Program-made: the position numbers and the translations under genes | Notes under the pieces: model-generated | Told to the model about the DNA's origin: nothing | Databases searched by the model: none | Seen by the model: the letters and a program-made list of their open reading frames with translations, nothing else | Shown here: positions 18,532 to 29,200 of the stretch, piece by piece | Numbering within the stretch: position 1 is the stretch's first letter | Layout of the letters: each line of letters begins with the position of its first letter | NCBI RefSeq assembly: GCF_023502345.1 | Contig: NZ_JAMFLX010000005.1 | Coordinates: forward strand, 62,001-126,000 | Source: Parendozoicomonas callyspongiae | GTDB lineage: Bacteria; Pseudomonadota; Gammaproteobacteria; Pseudomonadales; Endozoicomonadaceae | Length of the DNA stretch: 64,000 bases | Reading direction: 5' to 3'

Positions 18532-21219
18532 ATGAGTACCAGCGATAACGACAAGACCAAGCTGGCTGATCACAGCGAACTCAACCAAAAAGGTTCATCT
18601 GAAGGAAATTCTGACAAGACAAGACTTGTCGATGATTCTTCAGCTTATACCGACGAAACTGTGATAGCGGGAATAGATCAGGATTCCGAAGACAGAACTA
18701 CTCTTGTCGATATACCAGAAGTCAGTGCTCGCACTGATCAGATTCCAGACGAAAACGACAAAACCATTATTGTTGACACCCGCCCATCAATAACTGGCAG
18801 TCATCAAACGGGAAGCTTTCAGCACAATCAAAGCAGTCAATTCAATAATCAACAGCAACCTAACCCGGCAGAACAACAGCGTTACAGCTCCAACCGGCTA
18901 ATTAATAACCGTTTTGAGTTACAGACAGTATTAGGTGCGGGTGGCATGGGGGCTGTATATAAAGCTATTGATCTGCGCAAAGTTGAAGCAAGAGATCGAA
19001 ATCCTTACGTCGCTCTAAAACTGTTGAATGATGACTTTAAAAAGCATCCTGATGCATTTATATCTCTTCAGCGCGAATCACGAAAATCACAGAATCTTGC
19101 CCACCCCAATATTGTAACGGTCTATGACTTTGACCGGGATGGTGAAACGGTCTTTATGACCATGGAATTCATGGAGGGTTCTGCACTTGACGGCCTGATT
19201 CGCAAAAATGCCAATATCGGGCTGGAATTTGAGAAAGCCTGCAGGGTTTTTCGTGATATTTCCGAAGCTCTGGCGTACGCCCATTCCAAAAATATTATTC
19301 ATTCCGATTTTAAGCCGGGAAATATTTTTGTTCTAAATAGTGGCCATGCCAAGGTTTTTGATTTTGGTATCGCCAGAGCTGTTTCCTCTTCTGGTATTGG
19401 TGCTCCAACCGATGATGACAAGACTGTTTTTGATGCCGGTGAACTAAGTGCGTTGACACCGGCTTATGCCAGCTACGAGATGTTGAAAGGTGAGGAACCG
19501 TCGGTCAGTGATGATGTCTATGCCCTGGCTTGTGTGGCCTATGAACTGTTTGCCGGTAAACACCCTTTTAATAAAACACCTGCCGATAAAGCCGCTGAAC
19601 AGAACCTTAAGCCTAAAAGAATCAAAAACCTGAAAAGCCGCCAGTGGAAAGCACTGGAAAAGGCTTTACAGTTTAAACGGTCAGATCGTACAGCTACGGT
19701 AAAAGAGCTGGAGATAGCATTTTTCCGCAAATCCCGCATTCCACTCTATGCTGCGGCCTCCATTCTTGTTGCAGCCTCCGCATCCTTCATTGTTTACCAA
19801 CAATCTCAACAGGTGGATGAACAGGTTCTGAGAGAGGAACTTGAACAGGAGCTGCAGAGTGATATTCGCGCCAATGTTGAACATGAGCTGGCAGTAAAAT
19901 CAGCCAGCAATCTGTTGCAGTCCGCCCTGAAGATGCCTCTTGATGAAAACTGGGATGCAGCGGTTGAAGGTGCTTTGAACGCCTATAAAAAACTGGCCCC
20001 TGACGATACAGATACCATTATTCAGACTCAACAAAAGGCAATGTCCCTTTACCTGCTGGCTTCAGCAGAGAAGAGAGAAGCAGGAATTCTGAAAGCGGCA
20101 CGGGAACTTCTGAATAAGGCAAGTTACTGGCAGAAAGAAGACACAGAACAGATCGTCAGGCAGGAATCCCTGCTGGCAGACGCACAGGAGGATCTCCGTC
20201 AACAGCAGGAGCAGCAAAAACTGGCTGCAGAAGCAGAAGCCAGACGGCTGGCCGAAGCCCAACGCCAACAACAGATCGAGCTGGCAAGGCAGGAAGAGCT
20301 GCGTAAGCAGGCGCTTGCCCGTAAAAAGAAGCAAAGAGATATCGCTAATGCCGAAAAATCCGTGCAGGATTCACTCTATTGCAGCAGCTCAATAGATATT
20401 GGTGCAATCGCCAGTACCCTGTCAGCACTACAACAATTAAGTGCTAACAAATACCAGGTGCAGAAAGAGAGCGCTGAACGAAGCCTATCCGGTTGCCTGA
20501 CCCAGATTGCACGCCGCAGCCCCAGTACAGCATCACGCCTAAAGTCCTCAGCCCTCAAGGCTTTCCCTCAGTCACCAACCATTGCTGCAGTCTCAATTGA
20601 CTTCTGCGGTCATTTACGCCCTGGCTCCGGCAGTAAGGGTAAACGTTACTATTGTGCCGATATACTCGATAGTGGCGGTAACAGTCCCACACTTGTTGTT
20701 GCCAAAGCCGGTAACAAAACCGTTGCCGTAACCCGCAATGAAGTGACCATTGGGGATTTCAACAAATTTTGCCAGACTACCGGCCAGTGCTCTCCACTTA
20801 ATGGCTCTTCAAAACTTCCAGCCAGTAATATCAGCTTTGAGCAAATCAAGCATTATGTCAGTTGGCTCAGCCAGCAAAGTGGTTACCAGTATCGCCTGCC
20901 GTCTTACGATGAGTGGCTTGATCTTGCCAGTGATGAACGAAATGGCAGCGATCCTGATCGAAATTGTTACATCAAGTTTGGAACCCTGCAGAAAGGCGCT
21001 GAACTGGTCAATGCCAATGTTGGCAAAGCCAACGACAACGGGCTTGTAAACCATGTTGGCAATGTACAGGAATTAACCATTGGAACAAATGGCAGACTTA
21101 TTGCCGCAGGAGGAAGCCGGAAGGACCCTCTGAAGCGCTGTCTGGTGACAACACAGGTAGCTCATAACGGCCAGCCAGACAGCATTACGGGCTTCCGCCT
21201 AATCCGAACAATTAAATAA
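18532..21219 (+). CDS. ppkA: PpkA-like Ser/Thr kinase with SUMF1/FGE C-terminal domain
   Basis: An 895-residue membrane kinase of the T6SS threonine-phosphorylation pathway. Residues 1-120 are disordered and hold five near-repeats: DKTKLAD, DKTRLVD, DETVIAG, DRTTLVD and DKTIIVD. The kinase domain (about 126-395) has the loop LGAGGMGAVYKA, VALKLL lysine, HSDFKPGN catalytic loop (HRD reads HSD) and VFDFG; a further DDDKTVFDAG lies in the activation segment. One membrane helix follows (about 403-422), then a Gln/Glu/Ala-rich coiled coil (about 425-620), then a formylglycine-generating-enzyme-like (SUMF1) domain (about 728-893) with VTRNEVTIGDFNKFC, YRLPSYDEWLDLA and GFRLIRTIK. The repeats look like autophosphorylation sites for the FHA domain of TagH. 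Only 38 bases separate it from tpsB. Confidence 0.9.
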   Translation: MSTSDNDKTKLADHSELNQKGSSEGNSDKTRLVDDSSAYTDETVIAGIDQDSEDRTTLVDIPEVSARTDQIPDENDKTIIVDTRPSITGSHQTGSFQHNQSSQFNNQQQPNPAEQQRYSSNRLINNRFELQTVLGAGGMGAVYKAIDLRKVEARDRNPYVALKLLNDDFKKHPDAFISLQRESRKSQNLAHPNIVTVYDFDRDGETVFMTMEFMEGSALDGLIRKNANIGLEFEKACRVFRDISEALAYAHSKNIIHSDFKPGNIFVLNSGHAKVFDFGIARAVSSSGIGAPTDDDKTVFDAGELSALTPAYASYEMLKGEEPSVSDDVYALACVAYELFAGKHPFNKTPADKAAEQNLKPKRIKNLKSRQWKALEKALQFKRSDRTATVKELEIAFFRKSRIPLYAAASILVAASASFIVYQQSQQVDEQVLREELEQELQSDIRANVEHELAVKSASNLLQSALKMPLDENWDAAVEGALNAYKKLAPDDTDTIIQTQQKAMSLYLLASAEKREAGILKAARELLNKASYWQKEDTEQIVRQESLLADAQEDLRQQQEQQKLAAEAEARRLAEAQRQQQIELARQEELRKQALARKKKQRDIANAEKSVQDSLYCSSSIDIGAIASTLSALQQLSANKYQVQKESAERSLSGCLTQIARRSPSTASRLKSSALKAFPQSPTIAAVSIDFCGHLRPGSGSKGKRYYCADILDSGGNSPTLVVAKAGNKTVAVTRNEVTIGDFNKFCQTTGQCSPLNGSSKLPASNISFEQIKHYVSWLSQQSGYQYRLPSYDEWLDLASDERNGSDPDRNCYIKFGTLQKGAELVNANVGKANDNGLVNHVGNVQELTIGTNGRLIAAGGSRKDPLKRCLVTTQVAHNGQPDSITGFRLIRTIK

Positions 21220-21257
21220 TTAAACAACTGTAATAATAAGAGGTCAGGTGTAGAGCA

Positions 21258-23213
21258 GTGAACAGACCAAATCAAAGCGCATTGCAACAGATCTTCTGCC
21301 TCAAACCTTTGGCAGCTTCCATACTTCTGGCCCAGTTCCTCAGCCTGCCCTCTCTGACCATGGCGGCAGAGGACTACGTTCCTAACCTCGATACTCCTGA
21401 TATCAAGAAAGAGTTTGAGCAGCGAAAGTCTGATATCCCGGATCAGCCAATCAACCAGACCTTCGATGAAGATTTATCAGTCAGTGATCCCCATATTCAG
21501 ATACGCAGTTTCTCTTTTCGGAACCTGCCGGAATATCCTGAACTCGGAATAACCCGGCAGGCAGTAGAAGGCCTCACTGAAAAACTCCGACAGAAACTGA
21601 TGCGTGAATCGGACAAACTCGACAGTGGTTTCACTCCTGATGAACTGGAAGAAATAGGAACTTTCCTTCAGGAGAAAGCAACCACCACAAGTGCTGACTC
21701 TTTAACGATGCTAGACCTGAGGGGTCTGATTAACATTGTGAAAAACCAGAACGCCCTGCGAGGAATGACCTATTCCGATATTGAAACAGTGGTACAGGAA
21801 ATCACTCAGCTCTATCGCTCGAAGGGGCTGCTTCTGGCTAAAGCATATATTCCGCCACAGGAAGTTGTGAACGGAAATGTTGAGCTGGACATTATTGCCG
21901 GTACTCTGGGTAAAGTGACAGTTCAGAACAATATCAAGTACAGCACTGAACGTTTGCAGGAACCCTTCAAAGAACAGCTGGGTGCAGCTGTCGACAACCA
22001 TAAAGTTGAAGAGAGCATCTACCTGCTTAATGACCTGCCCGGCTTGAGTGTTTTTGGTTATTTTGAAAAAGGCGAGGTAACCGGCGAGTCTAATCTGAAC
22101 CTGCAGGTTAGGGATGAAAAGTTCTGGAAACTGACTGTTCGGGCGGACAACCATGGCTCAGAGTTCACCGGTAAAAAACGCCTCTATACCCAGGGCAGCT
22201 GGCTTAACCCCACAGGTATTGGAGACCAGCTGACATTGGGCACCCTGTATGGATTTGATCCAAACAACACAGACCTTTATCAGCTCAGTTACAGCCTGCC
22301 CATTTATGGGCCGGATACACGACTGGAGTTTTTCTACGAAGATAATGATTACAGTGTCACATCGAAAAAAGACCAGAGCGTCAATATTCTGGGTATTACC
22401 GGTGCAAGTCGTACCTTCTCTGCCACTTTAATGCACCAGTTTATGCGCTCACGGGCCAACAATCTATCTGCTGGCCTGCGTCTCTCAGACCAGAAGGTAA
22501 CCCGAAAATCTGAGATTAACAGTTTGCTGACAGAGGGTGATCATGCTCGTTCAGCGGAGCTGATTTTTGAAGGTGACAAGCTCGGAACCAATGTCAGAAT
22601 GTTAAATATGGGTCGTTTCGGTCTGCAGTACGGTAAGTTTGAAAATAAAGTCCCTAAGGATCGCGGCTCTGATTACTATAAGGCCTCCCTGGATTCCAAC
22701 TCCCTGTTCTTTGTGCCAATACCATTTACCGAAGACAGTGAGTCCCGTCTGATCCTTAAATCAAAACTACGTTATGGAAACACTGCCTTGCCAACATTTG
22801 AGCAGATGTCCCTTGGCGGACCCAACAGCGTACGGGCATTTAATATTAATGATTTCTCAGTGGACTCCGGTGCATACCTTGGTGTCGAGATGTTCTTTGA
22901 TGTGCCACAAAAATTTGATGTAGATGTTGCCAAGGGACAACGGGTCAGCGACATCTTCCAGTATGCTTTGATTGTTGACGGTGCTTACGGTAATGAAAAC
23001 AGCTATCGCCAGAATGTCGGAGATAGAAAAGTTCCTGATCCATGGGCCCACCTTGCAGGGGCTGGCTTCCTGTTCCGGCTGAATTGGCTTGATCAGTTTT
23101 ATTCCACCCTGACTATCGCCAAACCAATCAGTGCCAAATCAAGCAGTGGTGTTGTTGGTGATAATGCCAAGAGCTGGCGGACATATGTAGATCTCTCAAT
23201 GCATCTGGATTGA
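21258..23213 (+). CDS. TpsB outer-membrane transporter (ShlB/FhaC/HecB family)
   Basis: A 651-residue two-partner secretion transporter from a GTG start. The N-terminus is a signal peptide (LAASILLAQFLSLPSLTMAA, then EDYVPNL). Periplasmic POTRA domains follow; the second shows ITQLYRSKGLLLAKAYIPPQ, a POTRA_2 hallmark, and LNDLPGLSVFGYFEKGEVTG follows it. From about residue 290 the sequence is an amphipathic beta-barrel (DNHGSEFTGKKRLYTQGSWL, LYQLSYSLPIYGPDTRLEFF), and it contains LGGPNSVRAFNINDFSVDSG, like the L6 loop motif of the Omp85/TpsB family. The family secretes and, for HMW-type partners, surface-anchors a cognate TpsA. The adjacent 3488-residue TpsA is the obvious substrate. It follows the kinase gene after 38 bases, so cotranscription is likely. 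Confidence 0.94.
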   Translation: MNRPNQSALQQIFCLKPLAASILLAQFLSLPSLTMAAEDYVPNLDTPDIKKEFEQRKSDIPDQPINQTFDEDLSVSDPHIQIRSFSFRNLPEYPELGITRQAVEGLTEKLRQKLMRESDKLDSGFTPDELEEIGTFLQEKATTTSADSLTMLDLRGLINIVKNQNALRGMTYSDIETVVQEITQLYRSKGLLLAKAYIPPQEVVNGNVELDIIAGTLGKVTVQNNIKYSTERLQEPFKEQLGAAVDNHKVEESIYLLNDLPGLSVFGYFEKGEVTGESNLNLQVRDEKFWKLTVRADNHGSEFTGKKRLYTQGSWLNPTGIGDQLTLGTLYGFDPNNTDLYQLSYSLPIYGPDTRLEFFYEDNDYSVTSKKDQSVNILGITGASRTFSATLMHQFMRSRANNLSAGLRLSDQKVTRKSEINSLLTEGDHARSAELIFEGDKLGTNVRMLNMGRFGLQYGKFENKVPKDRGSDYYKASLDSNSLFFVPIPFTEDSESRLILKSKLRYGNTALPTFEQMSLGGPNSVRAFNINDFSVDSGAYLGVEMFFDVPQKFDVDVAKGQRVSDIFQYALIVDGAYGNENSYRQNVGDRKVPDPWAHLAGAGFLFRLNWLDQFYSTLTIAKPISAKSSSGVVGDNAKSWRTYVDLSMHLD

Positions 23214-23270
23214 TAAATAATTATTGAAAATTCATTGAATTAACAATCATAAGAATTTGCAGGCCAAGTA

Positions 23271-26200
23271 ATGAAAACAATAGATAAGCTGCCCCAGAAC
23301 AGCCGTCATGTTAGTCATCAGATAAAACTGACCAGTATCGCCAAAGCTCTGAAACTGCAAAATGCCGGGTTAAGTCAAGGTTTGATCCTTCTCTCACTTA
23401 TGAGCTCAGGTGCTGTTTTTGCCGCACCGCAGGGAGGTGTCGTTGTTGGCGGTTCTGGCTCCATCTCTAACTCTGGCAAGAACACCAATATTATTCAGAA
23501 CACAGATAAGCTGGCCATTAACTGGGACAGTTTTAATGTGAACACTGATGAGAAGGTTAAGTTTATTCAGCCCTCATCATCATCACTGGTACTGAACAGG
23601 GTTCTGGATGAAAACCCCAGCATGATTCATGGCTCAATTGATGCCAATGGTCATGTTCTTCTGGTAAATCCCAGGGGGGTTCTGTTTACCGAGACTGCCC
23701 GTATCAACGTTAATAGCATGACTGCATCTTCGCTCGATATTCAGACCGAAGATTTTATGAATGGAAAATTTGCCTTTAAGGGGGGTGGCAAGGGTGCTGT
23801 TATCAATAAGGGGGTTATTAATGCTGCCAGCGGTGTAGTCCTGCAGGGGGAACAGGTTGTCAATAATGGTCTGATTGCTGCGGATATGGTTGCACTGGCC
23901 GGTGGTTCCGAGACTGTACTGATCTTTGATTCCGACCAGCTGATCGGTGTCAGGGTCACCAAAGAAATTCTTGAATCCCAGGGCGTAGATAGCGCGGTTT
24001 TAAACACCGGCACAATTGAAGCCGGTGAAATTGTTTTGACGGCTCAAACAGCAAAAGGATTGTTTGATACGGCAGTTAATAATGAAGGAATTCTTGAAGC
24101 CAGAGGTATTAATGCTCGCGGTGGAACTATTCGCCTGGGCGGCTTCGGCGGCAGAGTTGCCGATGTTGTTAATTCCGGAACGATTGACGTTTCCGCCAGT
24201 GGCACCAATGCAAAAGGTGGCCGGGTTCAGGTCGAAGGCGATTCAATCCAGGTTAAAGAGAACTCTCGCATCATTGCCACCGGTGATAATGGCGGCGGTA
24301 CCGTTTTGATTGGCGGTGATTATCAGGGTAAAAATCCTGATATCCATAATGCTACCAAAGTTGTTGTCGAAGCAGGCTCCCAAATTGATGCCAGCGCCTT
24401 AGAACACGGTAACGGTGGCAAGGTCATTGTCTGGTCTGATGATACTGCTGTTTTTGCTGGTGAAATCAAAGCTCGTGGTGGTGTTAATACCGGTGATGGA
24501 GGTTTTGTTGAGACTTCAGGTAAGAAGCACCTAACTGTCACAGGTCGCGTCAATGCTGGGGCCCCAAAAGGAAAATCTGGTAACTGGTTACTTGATCCCG
24601 AGAATGTGACTATAAAGTCTGGCGATAATACTGAAGGAGTTACTGGGTCAATTGTTTATGATGAAGCTCTTGAGCAAGCGTTGCTGGATGATACCAATAT
24701 CACTATTACGGCAACTAAAAATAATAGTTTGCCAGATGGCGATTCAGGAAATATAAAAGTAGAGGACAATACTGTTATAGACCCTTCGATAGGAAGCGGT
24801 AATGCAGTTTCACTAACGCTTAATGCCGATAATGATATTACATTTGGACAAGGGTCCGGTATTGGCAGCAAAAGCCTGGGTGATTTCAACCTGTTCTTGA
24901 ATGCAGACAACACCGTTTATATTGCTGAGAATGCAGTTCTAAATACTCATGGAGGAAACTTTTCCTCTGACTCCAAGAATTTTATTAACCATGGCACGAT
25001 CAATCTTGATAGAGATTCGATTTTTGATGAATACGGGAATGTCTCGATTCAAATTGGCAGGAATAATCAAGATGGCGTTGGTTACATTGGCACCATTATC
25101 AATGCGGCCTCTACAACTATCTCTGCCACTGGTTCAGGGTACAACACGTTTGTTTATGAAGAAGGAACCATCGGTTTTTCTGATAATGATGTCACTATTG
25201 ATTCTCAAAAGTTGAATGGCGCTGATGCCGTCGCTTTCGGCACAGTGACTTACAATGGCACCATTGATTACACAGGAAACAGCAATGGTTCACTAACTGG
25301 AACCGGTAGCGATGAAACATTTCAGTTAGGAGAAAACCAGACATTTGGAAATTATGTTCGTCATAGAGACATCAATTTTAGTGGACTGGGAACAGTTGAT
25401 GCTGGTGGTGGCGATAACACAATCAATGGCTCAAACAGCTCAAATAACTTTGAATTAACTGGTGCTGACAGAGTCGTTAAATCCCATGGAACCACATTCT
25501 CAGGCATCAGTACTGTGAATGCCGGAGGTGGAGCTAATACACTCACTGGTTCAGACGAAGATGATACTTTCAAGTTAACTGGTACAGGAGGACAGATAGT
25601 CGGTAATAGTATTACCTTGAATAGCATTTCTGGTCCGATTGACGCTGGCAGCAAAGCTGGAAATACCGATAACGACACGCTTGTAGGAACAGCTGGTAAT
25701 GACGAGTTTTCACTGACCGGCAGCAGCAAACAAGTTGATACTGGAAGTACAGCAGGTGGTTTTCTCTTTACTGGTATTGAAATTGTTGATGCCGGTAACG
25801 GTACAGAAGATAAGGTTGTCGGCACAAATAATAACGACAACTTCAGCCTGACAGACAATACCAATGAACTTATCGCCCAGGGCATTACCTTCAAACAGGT
25901 TGAACAGGCTGATGCTGGTTCCGGAAGTGATAATACAGTTACAGGCCGAAGTTCAGCAGATACTTACAAGCTGACAGGTATAAACAAACAGGTTATCAGC
26001 CAGGGAATCACCTTCCAGAAAATTGCCCGGATTGTAGATACCAGCACTAACAATATTCTGATCGGCTCTGCAAGCACGGACACCTTTACCCTGGAATCAA
26101 ATACCAACTCGACCGGTAACCTGACAGCTAACGGAATAGAGTTTAAAGGAATAACCGGAAATATTGATGGCAAAGGTGGTAGCGATGTGCTGGAAGGCAC

Positions 26201-29200
26201 CACTTCTGACAGTGATACATTCTCCATTAATGGCGTTGATAATCAGGTTGATGCTGGCGGCAGAATATTTATTGGTATCGCCCAGGTTGATGGTAATGGT
26301 GGTACAGATACAGTTAACGGCACTTCAGGTAATGACACTTTCGAGCTGACCGACTCTAATAACTCAGTTAAAACCAATGAGATCACCTTTAACCAGATCA
26401 CCAGTGTCAATGCTGGTGAGGGAAGCGACACCCTGAATGGTTCATCTGACGTTGATACCTTTGCCTTAACCGGTACAGACGGAGAATTTAAGGGCAACCT
26501 GATCCGCTTTACAGGGATTACAGAAGATATCAATGCCCAAGGAGGTGCTGATGTTCTCCAAGGTACGAATGACGCTGATAATTTCACTCTTTCATCAGTC
26601 TTTAATAAAGTCTCCAGCGCAGCCCTGACGTTCCTTGGCATCAGCTCCGTTCAAGCCGGAACAGGTGATGACACAGTAACTGGTGCAGACAGTGCTACCG
26701 ATTTCATCCTGGAGACTGGTAACAACCAGGTGACCTCTCAGCAAATCACCTTCTCTGATATTCAGCTGGTTTCTGGTGGCGGAGATAACTCAACCAATAA
26801 CTCAGTAAAAGGTACGGATAACCAGGAAGAGTATCTACTGACAGGACAAAACCGACAGCTGATCACAAAAGGAATAACCTTCTCCAATATTGGAACAGTT
26901 AACTCTCAACAGGGTTCAGATACCCTGACCGGCTCTGCCCAGGCTGACTCTTTTGAATTAACTGGCATAACAAATCAGATCAAAGCCAACGGCATTGCCT
27001 TTAATGATACGGCAAAAGATATTAATGCCGGTGGTGGTAACGACACTCTTACAGGTACGGCCTCTGATGACAGTTTCGAACTAACCACTATCGCTGAGAA
27101 GCTTATTGCCGGAGAGTTCACCATTTCTGATCTTGAATCAGTTGATGGTGCAGGCAGCGATGACACTGGCAACACTCTGAAAGGAACCAGTGCAGATGAT
27201 CAGTATGCCTTAACCGCTAACACTGCTGAGTTCATCGCCAGAGGGATAACATTCACACGTATTTCTGAAGTAAAAGAAGATGTTCATAACAATACCCTGA
27301 CCGGTTCAACTGCAAATGATACCTTCACAGTAACCAACTCTACCGCAACTCAAAATGATGTGATGGGTAATGGTGTGCTGTTTAATGGTATTGCTAACCC
27401 GGTTGATGGTAATGGCGGCAATGACACCCTGGTAGGCACTTCGGGTAACGACAAGTTCTACCTGCGAACAGCTGATAACAGTGTACAAAGTGAAGGGATG
27501 GTCTTCACAGGTATCAGCAATGTTAATGGGGCTCATGGTCAGGGTAGTGACAGTATTATCGGCACGGGTGGCGATGAAGAATTTACCTTGCAGGCTACCA
27601 ACAATGTTATCAAAGCCAAAGAGGTTGTATTTAGCAATATTACCAGTGTGTCTGGTAATGGTGGCTCCGACTCTGTTAAAGGTTTTGATGCCAATGACAA
27701 CTACCTGGCTACAGGAACAAAAGCATTAACAGCCAAAGAGGTTAACTTCACAGGTATATCCACGATCGCTGGTACTGCAGCGACTCTGACCAACAACGCA
27801 GGCTTCCAAACTGTTGAAATTGCTGGCGGAGCCCTGAAACTTCTGGGTATGTCATTTGATGATGTTATCAGTTATGTGGGGCATTCAGCATTGGATAATG
27901 TCACCGATACCGATGGCGGAGACTGGGTAACTGGCGCAGGCCAGAACAGTGCCAGTAAAGGCCCATATAATTTCTCCAATATCAAAGCTGTTGCAACGTC
28001 AGGAACAGCACGACTTAGCTCCAGTGTGGCGGTAGACCCAAACTCTGAAAATGACGCTCAGATTGTTGAAGCTAACAACGATGGTCTCAAACTGAAAGGC
28101 ATCAACTTCCTGGGAGCCCTGGGCTTTGATGGTGTTTCCAATCGTGGCGATGAAATCAATGATATCACCGGTTTCAAATGGGCCATTACGGGTAACCGTG
28201 CCTCAACCCGAAAAGCAAATCTGGGCGATCAGACTTTTACTGATATCAGCAAAATCACGACTGCTGGTGATATTGAAGACAATACCAACAGCGCATGGAC
28301 TGTTGATGACCAGAAGCTAGCCACTTCTACAGTAAATAATCTAACCGTCAGCAACTCCTCCAAGATTGTCACAACAGGCAAGGTCAGCAACGCTTCCAAT
28401 AGCACTCAGGAAGTTGCTCTTGATAAAGATAACGGCACCAACACTATTGCTTTGGCCGGTATCACTTTCCATGGCAGCAAGGAGTATCTGGGTTCCACCA
28501 CCAATGGTGTGAATGACAATATCACTGATAATCTCGGGCGCACCTGGGGAATAACCGGTCAGAATGCACTGGCCCAGACGGATGATTCAATTACCCTCGG
28601 TAATATTAATAAGCTGTCCGGCGTTAGCACAGTGTCCAACGATACCAGCGATGGTCTCACTGCGACTATCAACTCTGACAGTACTCTGAATGTTGCCGGT
28701 ATCCTATTTGCCAATGCCAAAAACTATACCGGCCACGCCACCAAAGATGACTCAGTTAATGATAATCGTACCAGCGGCGACTGGACCATAAACGCAGACT
28801 CTCTTACAACTGCTGACCTGACCTTTAAACAGATCAATAGTGTTGATACATCTGCATCAGTTATTGACGGGCTTAACAGCGACTGGAATGTGACTACCAC
28901 TAAATCTGTCAGCAATGGTGCTTTAACATTTACAGGCCTGAGTGGTCTGACATCAACTGGCAAGCTCTCAAACAAGGGCACCACTGAACAGACAGTTGTT
29001 ATCAATAAAGATACCAGTGATCTGGAACTTCTCGGTGTAACCTTCAAGAGCTTCACAAGTTACGATGGCCATGGCAATGGTGATCAGATAACTGATAACA
29101 GCAACAGTGGCTGGAAACTGGAAGATACCAGAAAAGCCAGCAGTCAGGGTCGCATCTTTACCAATATTGATGCCGTCAGTACTACCGGAGATATCATCGA

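Noticed and set aside
25290-27790. Possible RTX toxin secreted by type I system
   Set aside because: The N-terminal TPS domain and adjacent TpsB show two-partner secretion; the RTX-like turns are single and irregular, and no type I genes are present.
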